Source: Malachius bipustulatus
Taxonomy: Eukaryota; Arthropoda; Insecta; Coleoptera; Melyridae
Length of the DNA stretch: 64,000 nucleotides
NCBI GenBank assembly: GCA_910589415.1
Contig: OU342637.1
Location: 30,224,162-30,288,161 of the forward strand
Reading direction: 5' to 3'
Shown here piece by piece: positions 10,859-22,650 of the stretch. Position numbers and translations under genes: made by a program. The notes under the pieces are model-generated. The model saw only the letters and a program-made list of their open reading frames with translations. It was not told where the DNA came from and searched no databases. The first letter of the stretch is position 1, and each line of letters starts with the position of its first letter.

Positions 10859-12445
10859 CAGGGTCCTGCAACAGTGCGTCCGTCTTTCCTAGCGCCTTTC
10901 CCGTGGTGGATAAAAAAAAATGTTTCGTACAAAAAATTATTGGTTTGGAAATCTTCATGCCATAAAATTGTTTTACACTATACAGGGTGTCCCATTTTTG
11001 AGGTATGCCAATAACAAACATTTTTTTAAATGGAAAGCCCTGTATTTATTCTATTTTTTCGATGTCATTTTTTACCATCTACATTGTTGTCTATTTACTA
11101 TTTGATTATATTACAGTGTTGCCGACTTACAATTTTTTTCCCAAAATTCTTGTATAAAACAAGCCGAAGTTTAAAAAATGGTAGCGACCCTGTTTTTCAG
11201 AAGGTAAAAATTATTCTTAGCAATTACTTCAGTGCGGTTACTAAGCAACATTGTGATAATGAGAAATATGAACTTCGTAAAATAGGGTGTTCAGAAACAA
11301 ATGCCAAACTTTGCAAACTTCAAAGTAGTTTAACTATTTTTTTTCAAATGGAATGCCCCTATTTTTATATCACTATTCGATAGGCCTTTTTCTTCTCTTC
11401 AATTTTATGGTGCATGTTGTATGTCTAAACCTCATAGTTATTGACATGATCAATATTTCGAACAAAAGTTACCATTTAATTACATTTCTATGCACCGAAG
11501 TAGGCCACAATGAAGCAAAACAACTGTCAAAATGTAAGTATCCAAGTGTCAATGTGACATCTACTGAAGTTAGGAATACAAACCGATAATACATATTATA
11601 TAAAAAAGATTAATAATTATTTCATTCAAAAATATGCAAATGTAACAAAATTGAACATACAAATGAAAAACTATTATAATAAATGTTCAAATAAAAGTTA
11701 TTTTTAAGTGTTTAACGTTTCAAGTTTCAGCTTGAGAAAATTCAATTAATTTAGAGAATTCAATTCACACTTTTGACAGTTGTTTTGCTTCATTGCGGCC
11801 TACTTCGGTGCATAGAAATGTAATTATGGTAACTTTTGTGGAAAATATTGATCATGTCAATAACTATGGGGTTTAGACATACGACATATGTACCATAAAA
11901 TTGAAGAGAAGAAAAAGGCCTATCGAATGGTGATATAAAAATAGGGGCATTCCATTTGAAAAAAAATAGTTAAACTACTTTGAAGTTTGAAAAGTTTGGC
12001 ATTTTTTTCTGAACACCCTATTTTACTAAGTTCATATTTCTCATTATCACAATGTTGCTTAGTAGCCGCACTGAAGTAACTGCTAAGAATAATTTTTACC
12101 TTCTGAAAAACAGGGTCGCTACCATTTTTTAAACTTCGGCTTGTTTTATGCAAGAATTTTGGGAAAAAATTTGTAAGTCGGCAACACTGTAATATAATCG
12201 AATGGTAAATAGACAACAATGTAGATGGTAAAAAATGACATTGAAAAAATAGAATAAATACAGGGCTTTCCATTTAAAAAAAATGTTTATTGTTGGAATA
12301 CCTCAAAAATGGGACACCCTGTATAGTGTAAAACAATTTTACGGCATGAAGATTTCCAAACCAATAATTTTTTGTACGAAACATTTTTTTTTATCCACCA
12401 CGGGAAAGGCGCTAGGAAAGACGGACGCACTGTTGCAGGACCCTG
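10859..12445. mobile_element. Foldback element 1 with about 680-bp inverted arms
   Basis: The two arms (about 10859-11535 and 11769-12445) are reverse complements with few differences; both encode the same 117-residue frame starting MESPVFILFF, a shadow of the repeat. The ends read CAGGGTCCTGC and are flanked by TA. Inside each arm lies another copy of the common terminal motif (TACAGGGTGTCCC near 10982, inverted near 12310), so the element looks nested. The spacer of about 230 bp is AT-rich. No transposase is encoded. Confidence 0.85.
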
Positions 12446-12791
12446 TAGAACAGAAAATTAATTTAAAAAATGTTTAAAAAATGAAAACCGACTTGAAATT
12501 AAGGTGCACTGACATCGATTCGATGTTCAATTATGTACACTGCCACTCCCTAGAAATAGTTTTTCTAAAATGAACCATCAAACAAAATCCATTATCCAGT
12601 AAAATCGGCTATACATTCATATAATAATTATAAGTTTGAAAGATTGTAAAAGATCGTTACCCCACTTTACGGGTGTAATTATTTCAATAGTTGATCTCTG
12701 TAATTATAGTTGTTTTTTAAAAATTGAAAAAAAAAATTGTTTCCATTTAACACTCCTGAATGAACCGTTCCAAATTCACCTCATGTGTATA
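12446..12791. other. Spacer between the two foldback elements
   Basis: AT-rich, no gene or repeat recognised. Confidence 0.5.
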
Positions 12792-13996
12792 CAGGATGTC
12801 CCATAATATGTGGGCAATCTCCCGGATTTGGGTAAATTTCGTAAAAGTAAAGGAAAAAATAGCTATAAAATTAATTCCTCAGAGACACCCCTACAAAGAT
12901 ATTAGCTGTTGAAGTTGAGGGTTGAAAATCAATTTTTTGCAATAACTTTTTTATTTCTTGACCGATTTTGATAATTTTTGGTTTTATTTTGTATTATTTT
13001 GGACTGTTTAGGATAGTGCTTCATAATCTTTGGTAGCACATACATAGACCTCGAGATGGCATAACCCCCTCATTCACTTGAAAGAAAACAATAAAAATAA
13101 TAATTTTACAGTTTTTAAAGGTTAATTTTCTTTTTATTTGTCATTTTTTACATAAAAAAGGTATCTTTGTTTATTTCGATAGAGCGAACCGTTATCGAGA
13201 TAAACGTCCTTCTAATAGGTGATGCGTCGCAGGAACTTTCTAAATTTCAAGTAAATTTCAACAAAATGGCTGACCTTTCACAGTAAATTGAGCAGGAAAC
13301 AAAACAATAACTTAATTAAATACACGTCAAATAGTGTCGAAGATTTCATTTCATGCAGATCCAATTCTAACTGATTTTAAAATGAGTTACACAAACGCTG
13401 AATACGCAGAAAATCAGTTAGAATTGAATCTGCATGAAATGAAATCTTCGACACTATTTGACGTGTATTTAATTAAGTTATTGTTTTGTTTCCTGCTCAA
13501 TTTACTGTCAAAGGTCAGCCATCTTGTTAAAATTTACTTGAAATTTAGAAAGTTCCTGCGACGCATCACCTATTAGAAGGACGTTTATCTCGATAACGGT
13601 TCGCTCTATCGAAATAAATAAAGATACATTTTTTATGTAAAAAATGTCAAATAAAAAGAAAATTAACCTTAAAAAACTTTAAAATTATTATTTTTATTGT
13701 TTTCTTTCAAGTGAATGAGGGGGTTATGCCATCCCGAGGTCTATGTATGTGCTACCAAAGATTATGAAACACTATTCTAAACAGTCCAAAATAATACAAA
13801 ATAAAACCAAAAATTATCAAAATCGGTCAAGAAATAAAAAAGTTATTGCAAAAAATTGATTTTCAACCCTCAACTTCAACAGCTAATATCTTTGTAGGGG
13901 TGTCTCTGAGGAATTAATTTTATAGCTATTTTTTCATTTATTTTTACGAAATTCACCCAAATCCGAGAGATTGCCCACATATTATGGGACACCCTG
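12792..13996. mobile_element. Foldback element 2, almost fully palindromic
   Basis: Arms of about 585 bp (12792-13377 and 13407-13996) are near-perfect reverse complements around a spacer of about 30 bp. Ends read CAGG(A/G)TGTCCCATAAT and are flanked by TA. No coding capacity; frames in the arms are shadows. The terminal word is shared with foldback element 1 and with isolated ends at 30985 and 46653. Confidence 0.85.
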
Positions 13997-13998
13997 TA

Positions 13999-14736
13999 TT
14001 TAATGGAAAATCAAAATTTAATGAAATCAAATTTCATATTCATGTCCCTGGTTTATTCGAGGCTTTTCCCTTTCATTTTATTGGTACATACCTACCTGAC
14101 CAGACCAGTCGGTGATTTTTAGTCAATGAGGACATCATAATTATGTTGTTTTAATAGCAGAAGAAATTTTCTGCTACGACGTAAACATAAAATTTAACTC
14201 AAAGGGGGGTGGTGGGATACGTTTATTACAGGTACAGAATTTGAAGGTCTTCGTAAGAAAAACATTTCTCCAAAAATTCACAATTATTTTATTCACAAAT
14301 TCATAGAAGTTGGGCGTTAAACATTAATGGGCGTTAAACATTAAATAATCAACAAATTGTTATAAATAAAAAAAAAACATTCTGGAACTTTATTGAATTT
14401 AAGCATATAAATTGTGAAACTTCTTTCAAAAGACCACCATGAATTTTTCTTGACTCCCAAAAACAATAACATTAGGTATAAACATTCAGCTGGCCCCTAA
14501 TTTTTTTTTATCTCAAATAATCAATTTATTGTTGATTGTCGGTTAAATCAAACCAAAATTATGAGAAAGCGTTGGATCATATATTGACAAGAATACAGCC
14601 AATGATTATGATAAATAAAGAGAAACCATAGAAAATAAAAGAAATATTTTTAATACATGCATGCACATAATGTCAATTAACATGAAGACAAAAAATAAAA
14701 GAAGCAGCTTCTGGTCTCTTATAATACTCTAACAAT
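13999..14736. repeat. 3' flank of copy B, duplicated near copy A
   Basis: No gene. Matches 5010-5810 with small gaps, including the words around GACCAGACCAGTCG. A G-rich run at 14202-14215 corresponds to the one at 5263-5277. Confidence 0.6.
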
Positions 14737-15590
14737 TTAATTAAAACCAACGGATTTTTTTTCCCAATGATATTGAAGGAAGAAGGCAGCTTGCGGGTGT
14801 CCTTTCTTATTTTCACGGTCCCAAAAATAAGCCTTGCCCATCCCTACGTGTACCTCATAGTTCATTTCTTCTATCAACCGAATAGAACGCTCGTCAAGTT
14901 CCAATTTAGCAACCAGGCCATTATTCAGCAAACGCGTTTCAGTTTTTTGAATCTTCCAGAAATCAGTATCGATTTGGGGCGCTGTTCTGTTAATTCTTGT
15001 CAAAATATCTGTTCCTTTCTTTATACATAATTCTGGAAGATAAACATAAAAGAGACGCAATTTTAGAACAGTTTCTTCTGCAGTGACATAAAAAGACTTT
15101 CGATTGATGGGGGACAACTGCTCCACGGCGTCAATTAACCATTCTTTTGAATATAAATTGACGCAGGTCACCTGGATGTATCCCTTGTCTTTGGAGAGCT
15201 CGAATTTATCGAAGAGAGGGACCGGTCCATATTTAATAGAATACATAGCCTCATTTATAGCTTCTTTGAGCCCAATATATATTTTGTTTAAAATTTCCAG
15301 GGTCATTGCATCAAGACAGACAATAGCCATGTTCAAGTTTGGCTCATCATTGTTTTCAGTAATTTCAGTTCCGACTTCTTCATTCTGGAAAAAAAAAACT
15401 TTTATAGGTAACTGTTGCCTGCAAATATTTTTTGGTTAATACATGATTAAATTAAGTAATTAAAGATAATTAATTTTCATGCTAAATCTTTATGAACTGG
15501 ATTCAATGGAAACAACAACAAAAAAAAAAATGTTAGGGGTCCTCGACACACTACCAGATTACTTGACAAATAAAAAAATACATTTACCAT
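14737..15590 (-). CDS. DUF4780-like protein, copy B (two coding exons)
   Basis: Best model: ATG at 15590-15588 as the last codon of exon 2 (15588-15635), intron 15385-15587, then exon 3 from 15384 to the stop at 14737, giving 216 residues. The leader begins MNEEVGTEIT and joins the conserved core at MAIVCLD. Core stations: PLFDKFEL, YIQVTCVNLYSKEWL, LRLFYVYLPEL, TDFWKIQK, ERSIRLIEEMNYEVHVGMG and AYFWDRENKKGHPQAAFFL. Resembles DUF4780; function unknown. No signal peptide or membrane segment is evident; the mix of basic and hydrophobic residues suits a soluble protein. No internal stop or frameshift. Same strand and gene plan as copies A, C and D. Confidence 0.75.
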
Positions 15591-15635
15591 TTTGCAGGTG
15601 GGTAGAACCAATGCTGGTTTGCCTTCTCGAGTCTT
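15588..15635 (-). other. Exon 2 of copy B (5' UTR and ATG)
   Basis: 48 bp between a TTTCAG acceptor and a GTAAAT donor. It ends in AAAATG. The upstream intron runs to the exon 1 donor at 16757. Confidence 0.55.
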
Positions 15636-16757
15636 CTGAAACTAAAACAAATTTCCGGTGAGATCTTTTAAAACTACCAAAAGTTTATTTATCACAAGTC
15701 AGGTTATCAATCACTGAGCAAAAAAATTCGAACAAGCTGATTTTTTGCACACGACGTCTCCTTTTTATTGTTCTAAAATAATTAGTCAAAAAATACCCCC
15801 CCCCCCAATTAATCTCTTGTATACTTCCAAATAAGATCAAAGGTCACAAAAATGATTACTTTAAAAAATATCTCGCTTTTTATTATTCGAAGATCAAACC
15901 TAAGAAAATCATAAATGAGAAAATTCTCTACAAAGTACAGAGGCGGATCTACGCAGTATCAAATTCTCTCCGACTATATGCCCCTATAATCTAATCTCTA
16001 ACTATTAAAATTATAAATTTAACACATTCGCGGACACTATTAAAATATATATATATAATATATTAAAATGACACTATAGTTTGCAACTAGTATTATTTTA
16101 GATTAGTAAGGACACTACAGAAAATTGCAGTATTTGTGCTGGGACACTATAATGTAGGGTAATAGAAAATGCATGTGAACTTCGACGGCCCCAGCCGCTT
16201 TGCTGTGTATAGCAGCTTAAGTATCCGACGGCTGCTGCCGTCTTGTCCCTAGAGGTAAGACGGCTACAGCCGTCTTGTCCGCGAATGTGTTAAACATAAA
16301 ACTATGATAATAAAACTGAATCTGGCAACACTGCACGAGTATCAGCTTGCAGCAGTCACATATCACATGCGCCATTAACTGCGTACTGGAAAACTAGGGG
16401 AACCACTTCTGTATCTGTATATTTACCCAATTATGACCCTAGCCCAAAACTCTATAAAAACACCCAAAAAAGAGTTTAATTTTTTTTACCGCATAGATGT
16501 CGATTTTCCACTGGAGACAAGTCGGTTTAAAAAAAAATCACAAACATTTCAAAAATTTTTATCGTCTTCAAAAACCGTCAGTTTTCCTAAAATGTAGAAA
16601 AAAAATCACTCGAAGTGGTGTGAAATTGAAGATTTGGCAAAAATAATACATCAGATTGATAATAAGAAACGATAGGTATACAATGATAACAAATAGACGT
16701 TTTTAACAAATAAAAAGATCCCAATATTGAAAAAATAATTCTTCATGAAGCACTCAC
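15636..16757 (-). other. First intron of copy B
   Basis: No gene. Contains a C homopolymer near 15798-15806, a piggyBac-type MITE (16023-16289), and a segment at 16320-16450 that resembles 19715-19880 in the first intron of copy C. Confidence 0.5.
16023..16289. mobile_element. piggyBac-type MITE with TTAA target
   Basis: 267 bp flanked by TTAA on both sides (16019-16022 and 16290-16293). The ends are inverted repeats CACATTCGCGGACA. TTAA duplication and a C-A start are typical of piggyBac-derived MITEs. Inside, the words GACGGC and GCCGTC recur in inverted order. Confidence 0.75.
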
Positions 16758-16830
16758 CTTTTCTGTTAGTAGACAGCGATTGTAAAAACCAATAATACTT
16801 TCAACTTTAACTTTGAAATCTTGTAGACTG
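16758..16830 (-). other. Non-coding exon 1 of copy B
   Basis: Ends in AAAAG before a GTGAGTG donor and matches exon 1 of copies A and C. The 5' limit is a guess. Confidence 0.45.
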
Positions 16831-17495
16831 GGGTTACAATGATGCGACAGACCGTACGTAGATGAATATACCTATATACCTATTTGAGATCTTTAGTAGT
16901 AGAATACGCGGCTTGTATCGATGACGGTACGAGACTGTCCTCCCCGCGACGCTCGATGCCGGTTTCAGGTTCGCCTGATCGTTCAGCCAGCTCCGGGTGA
17001 TTCCCCTGATTTGCGGGATCCCGCTGACTGTCTTTATGGTAGGATTGCGTAGAGGTATGTGGTTGGTATAACACACTAACATAGTCTCGACTCGATGACC
17101 ACAGTATGCGACTTCAATCTCAATTTGCAACGAGCAACGACGCAATAGTTACATTATTTTAAATTAACAAGAGAAGCGGAAAGCGATAAAATTGAGGTTC
17201 ATAGACTTATTAAAGTCATGCATGGAGAATTCGTGAAACCAATATTATTCTAGACAACTACCGTGGATTTAACTCAGCCATTACATCCAAGGTCATTTTA
17301 TTTTCTTGAAGTTTAAGGGAAGAAAGAACCTATATAACAGCGACCCAATGCCTTGACAAATCAGGTTTCGGTCATCTCTATGTAAAAATAATCAACTTTT
17401 TAATCTTAAAATCACAATCATTCAACACATTGAATTAAACAGTCCGTGAAAACGAATAATGCGCATGCTGTATTTTGAAAAGCCAATTTGGATTG
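16831..17495. promoter_or_regulatory. Promoter-side region of copy B
   Basis: No gene. 16880-17060 is GC-richer than its surroundings and has overlapping frames on the minus strand that look like nothing known. 17161-17470 matches segments upstream of copy A and at 4691-4930, including GCGCATGC at 17461-17468. Confidence 0.4.
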
Positions 17496-17884
17496 TATGG
17501 TATGATTAACTTTAAAAAGTCAGATGTGACGTCATACTAACCGTCCGAATTAAGATTTTTCATTTCACCAGAAAATGTCAAACAGTTAAATTTCAAGGTG
17601 CGAACGAGCGTAAATTATTAGAGGAATCATTCAAAGAATGAATTGAACGGTAAGTCAGTTTGACAGCCACTGACAACTACATAAAATTTATTCACGTAAT
17701 GACATTCTATCTTGTGTTGTGCATTTAATTCTCATCTCATTCAAAATGTTAGATGGGATGGAGTGTTTAGACAAACTTGACGGTTTCTACGAGAACCAGT
17801 AAATGAAACAAAATAAATCGAACTATCAGGAGGATGTGTATTCTTAATCGACACATATGACTTTTTAAACTTTATCCTACTATA
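17496..17884 (+). mobile_element. MITE family 1, copy 2
   Basis: Near-complete match to 41361-41766 and, inverted, to 9766-10171. Flanked by TA-containing ends. Confidence 0.75.
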
Positions 17885-18384
17885 CCTTCGTTGTAATATT
17901 TATTTAGGATATAAGAAATTATATTGTTTTACTATAATAATAATACATGTTGCCATTTAATCCTGATCATAACCTAATAATCAGACACTATCTCTTCTTC
18001 TTATAACTTAATGGTCATATTCTATTATTACACTTACCTATTTTCTAGTGCGGTGAGCAGCAGACATCACATTTGTGTTTTTGACCCTCGGAAGCAATAA
18101 AATTATAAAATATTCAGGCGGCCCCTATTTTTTACAATCTCAAATAACAATTAATATTATTTTACTGTTGACTGTTTGGTTAAATTAAATCAAACCTACG
18201 AGATGAAAGCCTTGAATCAAATTGACAAGAATATAAGCAGACGATGATATTTGTATAAAGAAAAATCATAGAAAATGAAAGATTTATTTTATTAACACAA
18301 ACACATTTTATTGAAAAAACTTAAAAAAATACTTTTAGTCCCATATTACTAATAAATCAATCTAATTATTGAATGATCAATTTT
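17885..18384. repeat. 3' flank of copy C
   Basis: No gene. From about 18060 it resembles the 3' flanks of copies A, B and D. Carries AATAAA-like signals on the minus strand near 18278. Confidence 0.5.
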
Positions 18385-19172
18385 TTACCAATAACGTTTA
18401 AGCAAGAAGGCAGCTCGAGGGTGTCCTGTATCATTTTCATCGTCCCAGAAATAAGCCTTCCCCATTCCAACACGTACCTCATACTTCATTTCCTCTAATA
18501 ATCGAATGGAGGGCGCGTCGAGCTCCAATTTAGCTGCCAAGCCTTTATCCCAGAACGTGTGAGTTTTTCTAATCTTCCAGAAAGTGGTGTTGATACTGGG
18601 CGTTGTTTGTTTGATTCTTCTCAATATATCGCATTTAGTGTCTATGGAGAAATTCGGGAAAGAAACATAAAAGAGACGCAACTTCGGAACAGTTCCCTCG
18701 GTAGTAACATGAAGAAACTTTCCCCGGAAAGGGGACAACTTTTTTACTTCGTCAATTAACCATTTGGCTGAATATAAATTGACGCAGGTGACACGGATGT
18801 ATCGTTTGTTTTCGGAGATCTCGAATTCATCCAAAAGAGGTAGAGGTTCTTGATTGGTAATGTCATACATGGCATCGTTTAGGGCATCGTTCAGTAAGGT
18901 ATACATTCTCTTGGAAATTTGATGGATCGAAGCATTAAGACAGGTAATTGCCATTTTAATGGGTTGCTCGTTAGTTGTTTTGGTAGTTCCAGTTCCAAAA
19001 TTTTCACCCTAAAAAAACATTAAAATTAGGATGTGGATCATCTTTTGCTACTGATGTCGATTGGTTAATCGGTTTCATAGTAATTCTCGTTAATATGTCA
19101 AACAAAACAAAAATGTCAGGGGTCCTTGACACACTACCAGATTACTTGATAAATAAAAAATATATTTACCAT
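18385..19172 (-). CDS. DUF4780-like protein, copy C (two coding exons)
   Basis: Best model: ATG at 19172-19170 at the end of exon 2, intron 19009-19169, exon 3 from 19008 to the stop at 18385; 208 residues. The leader begins MGENFGTGTT and enters the core at MAITCLN. Core stations: PLLDEFEISENKRYIRV, NLYSAKWL, LRLFYVSFPNF, TTFWKIRK, PSIRLLEEMKYEVRVGMG and AYFWDDENDTGHPRAAFLL. The protein resembles DUF4780 and has no known function. No stop, frameshift or odd residue is seen. The 3' UTR contains AATAAA on the minus strand near 18278. Neighbours are copies B and D, on the same strand, with duplicated flanks. Confidence 0.75.
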
Positions 19173-19229
19173 TTTGTAGGTGGGTAGAACCATGGCTTGC
19201 CTTCTGGATCTGGATAATCCGATAATCGT
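19170..19229 (-). other. Exon 2 of copy C (5' UTR and ATG)
   Basis: 60 bp between TTTTCAG and a GTAAAT donor. Ends in AAAATG. A different frame reads EGKPWFYPPTKW, which is like other copies, but it loses the frame of the downstream core. Confidence 0.5.
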
Positions 19230-20467
19230 CTGAAAATAAAAGAAGATTACGGTGAGCAGCTCTTATTAATAAAACCACAAATTGTTCATTCATGTTGTCA
19301 AATTATCTCAGCGTCAACCACTTTCGTCCAAAATGAAAGCACACAATTTCTTAGGATTTTTCTGGAGAAAAATTCCGAGTAATTTGATTTTTAGCACGCG
19401 TGTCTTCTTTTCATTGTCATCCAAAAATCTCAAAAATTGAATTCAAATTTTATCAATTTTTTGAAAACACTTAACTGGATTAACCAAAAAACCATGAGGC
19501 AAAATATGACGTCATTTTAAAAGAAAAACATTTTCCTTCTTGTTTTCAAAAAAGGAAGAATATTTTGATTTTTTTTTCATTTCTAATGACATGAAAATGA
19601 AATAGGGCGGCCATAAGAAAAACACAAGTTGGCTATGAAAACCCTGAGATCTATTCGGCTTAATATTATGTTAGATTCTCACCCTGTATACCCGTCCGTT
19701 GGTAAATAAAACTTAATCTGGCAGCAATGGCAACATTGCATGACCATCAGGTGTTTTCTGCGCGGCCAGATGCGCGTTATTCGTTATTTGTTATTGCATT
19801 GCACTGGAACTGAAAACTGGGGTAAAAAGGTACTAACTTAACTGGGTACTGTATATTTCCCCAAAGATGTTGTGTGTAGGAGGTCACTGCCCTAGCCCTG
19901 CTAGCCCTAGAGTCCAACCCGGATGGTTGGGACTGATAATAGTATCCCCCCAGTAATGGGGGTGGTTGAAAATTTTTTGAAAAATTATCCAGGAAGTCTT
20001 GCAATTCATTTTTACTGCACATACCTATTTCGATTCCCCACTAGAGTAAAAAGTTGTGTTAAAAAATTAAATCCTTTCATTAAGTTGCCATTTTGTTGAT
20101 TGTGCCCCTAACCTAAACCTAAAAGTGACATTCTTTTACGCACTTGTAGTTAAAAGTGACATGAATGACATGATAATATAAAATACCAATCTAGCATTCT
20201 AGCTCCAGATCCATTTTATAAATTTATATTTCATGAGGACTTATTAGAAATTAAGATAATTGATTGTTTCTTGGCGATTTGGATACGATAAAAGTTACAA
20301 AACGCAAGTCTTGATGAAGCACTTTGTTTGACGAATCAAAAGTCAGAATCAACACTCCGGTTTTGCAACTTGTAGGTATCACAAAAATAGCCATTATTGT
20401 CTTTGTCTTGAAACATTTTCCCTTTCGTTAAAATTTAACAATAATTATTCTCAATGAGCACTCACCT
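19230..20467 (-). other. First intron of copy C
   Basis: No gene. Shares 19715-19880 with the intron of copy B. Frames here (for example 19777-20022) are not supported. Confidence 0.45.
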
Positions 20468-20560
20468 TTTTTACTATTATTACACTAACACAGCGACCGG
20501 CAAAAACAATTGTTGTTTTGTTTTCAACTTCTATACTTTGAAATTGTGATAAAATAAAAC
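20468..20560 (-). other. Non-coding exon 1 of copy C
   Basis: Matches exon 1 of copies A and B and is followed by a GTGAGTG donor at 20467-20461. Its upstream flank (20570-20720) resembles those of copies A and B (AAGCGCAAGCGGA). Confidence 0.45.
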
Positions 20561-20891
20561 TTCCCCGCTTTATTGCTTGAAACAATTTCGACTATTTCGA
20601 GTCTCGATCTGTCGACGGTCTGCAATCTGCAACCTGCAACACACAATAAAATTGATGGAGCAAGCGCAAGCGGAGATGGGAGGCCAGGCCATAAAGTTGA
20701 TGTTCACGGGCTTAATGTCATTATTTAGAGTTGAAATAAGAACTAGTATTATCATGAAATCGGCTAGGGTGTCTTTATTACCGACACTGACATTGATGCG
20801 TCTATCTACATACCAACTACCTTTTGCCAATGTATAAATAAGCCGCGTTTTGATTGAGGAAAGTCAAATGTATGATGATCGTTCATAACTA

Positions 20892-21397
20892 AGGAACCTA
20901 CATTACCGACACTGACGCTTACTAGGATAGCGCATTCTCATTCTTACAAAAAGTTGGGAATGTCAAATTGAACTTCAAAAACGTTAGATTTTCCATGAAC
21001 GCAAAACTGTCTAAGAATTCACATACTTATATATAAGTCCACTTATTTAAAAAAAATGGTAAACTTTTGCTGCGTTAGAATGTTAATAATAAAATGACGG
21101 CTTTCTACTTGTTCGCGATGCCTAAAGATAACTTTCTTATTAATATTTTAAACTCATTAAAATCTTGTATCATCTAACTGTTACTGGGATTTTCTGGGCA
21201 AAAAATGATTGTAGAAAATAAAGGAGGCTCAGAATTTCCGCTCCAAACCTGAAAGTTTGGCAGGTATATAGGGTATACGTTTTATTACACCTTGATGAAT
21301 CTTATTTGTAAGGATCATTAACATCTCCGCGTCAAGTAAACGTCATCATGTGAATGCGCTACCTTAGTAAGCGTCAGTGTCGGTAATGCAGGTTTCA
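20892..21397. mobile_element. MITE family 2, copy 1
   Basis: Inverted ends of about 45 bp (AACCTACATTACCGACACTG and the inverse near 21352-21397). Related to the insert at 40547-40993 but with a longer, diverged terminus. No gene. Confidence 0.6.
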
Positions 21398-22374
21398 TTC
21401 TATATTCATAACTGCTCGAAATCTCTATCACAGAACAACTAACATTCTTACTCTCTCTTTCTTTAGACCAAAAAAATAAGGTCTAATATACATAATAAGG
21501 TGTGTTAAGTGCTGCTATTGTTTTATGCCTTATTAGAAATTTTATATGATTAATAGAAATAAAAGTTTTGAGCGTAGTTATGCTCTTCCGCTACTAGTTA
21601 TTTTGTAAGGTAGTTACGAAACAGGTTACATGGGATTACATGGGAACGCCAACAGTGTCAACACCAATTTAATTGGTGTTATCGCAGCACAGCACAGACA
21701 CAAGAACTTATAAAACTTATAGGAGAGCTAGAAGGGGTGGCTTGGCAAAACCTAGTTGGGATATGAATAAACGCGCTATCGATACCGTCATGATGAATTG
21801 GTGACACACAGCGCCCTCCTCTAACCTGACTGGAACTAAGTAGCAACCTGGCATTCACGGTTGCCATTGATAATTTACTGCAGAGCAATAGTATAATAGA
21901 AAACAATTACGAGGAAGAAAAAAGGAAAATGAAGACTATAAAATATTGGATCGGTTTGTGTCCTGGCTAAACGAAATTTGTTTGTCATTGTCAAAAGAAA
22001 AAAAAATTGATCATTGTGTTCATTTCCATTTTCTGATACATCAAGCAAGTTTGCCTTGTTGCCGAATTTGGCACAGTATGTTGGCGGCTTGTGAACTCCA
22101 GACTTTACTTATTACTTCAAGCATCAATTAAGCTCCATACTAAACCTCGACTGCATTTGGGCGCCATTTTGGATTTTTTTTAAATTTTCAAATGAAATTG
22201 AAAATTGAACGAATTGAAAAAAAAATCATAAGAAATAGCATAAAGATTTATTATTATTATTACTAATGTGATAAAAAATATTACATTTTTACAAGAACAA
22301 TTGGTCGATAGATAGGGGTTAAATTATTAGAACCCATACTACAGAAAGGGTTTAATTAAAAGATAATATTTTTT
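21398..22374. other. Intergenic DNA, partly duplicated at 44.2-44.6 kb
   Basis: No supported gene. 21960-22310 resembles 44190-44660, the 3' flank of copy E, so it belongs to the broken copy at 22375-22490. Confidence 0.5.
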
Positions 22375-22490
22375 ACCACTTTACCAGTAACGTCCCCGGA
22401 ACGACTCAGCTTGAAGATGGCCTTTACTATTTTCCTTGTCCAAGAAATAAGCCCTGTCCATTCCTACATACACCGAATAATTCATTTTTT
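22375..22490 (-). pseudogene. C-terminal fragment of a DUF4780-like gene
   Basis: The minus strand matches the last 35-40 codons of copy E (44763-44890), including the stretch AYFLDKENSKGHLQAE near its end. It stops abruptly at about 22490, where a GC-rich palindrome begins. No N-terminal part is found nearby, so the fragment cannot make the protein. Closest relative in the window is copy E, from flank similarity. Confidence 0.7.
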
Positions 22491-22514
22491 CTATAATTCA
22501 TATCTAATTCATGG

Positions 22515-22650
22515 GAATACGCACGAGCCGGCAACGTCCCGTGGCGCTCACGTAACGGGACTCAAGGTCGAGTCCGGGTGAAAAGAAAACGACTCGCCCT
22601 TGAGTCCCGTTACGTGAGCGTCACCGGACGTTGCCGGCTCGTGCGTATTC
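22515..22650. repeat. GC-rich perfect-type palindrome, 60-bp arms
   Basis: Arms 22515-22574 and 22591-22650 are inverted copies with few mismatches around a 16-nt spacer. They are GC-rich in an AT-rich region. It sits exactly at the break of the gene fragment. It may be a MITE or part of one. Confidence 0.75.

Noticed and set aside
11030..12273. A pair of inverted 117-residue genes
   Set aside because: They are the same frame in the two arms of a foldback element, rich in F, L and S from AT-rich DNA, with no known motif.
16834..17145. A 103-residue minus-strand gene
   Set aside because: Two overlapping frames, no motif, located in a promoter region that is partly duplicated without it.
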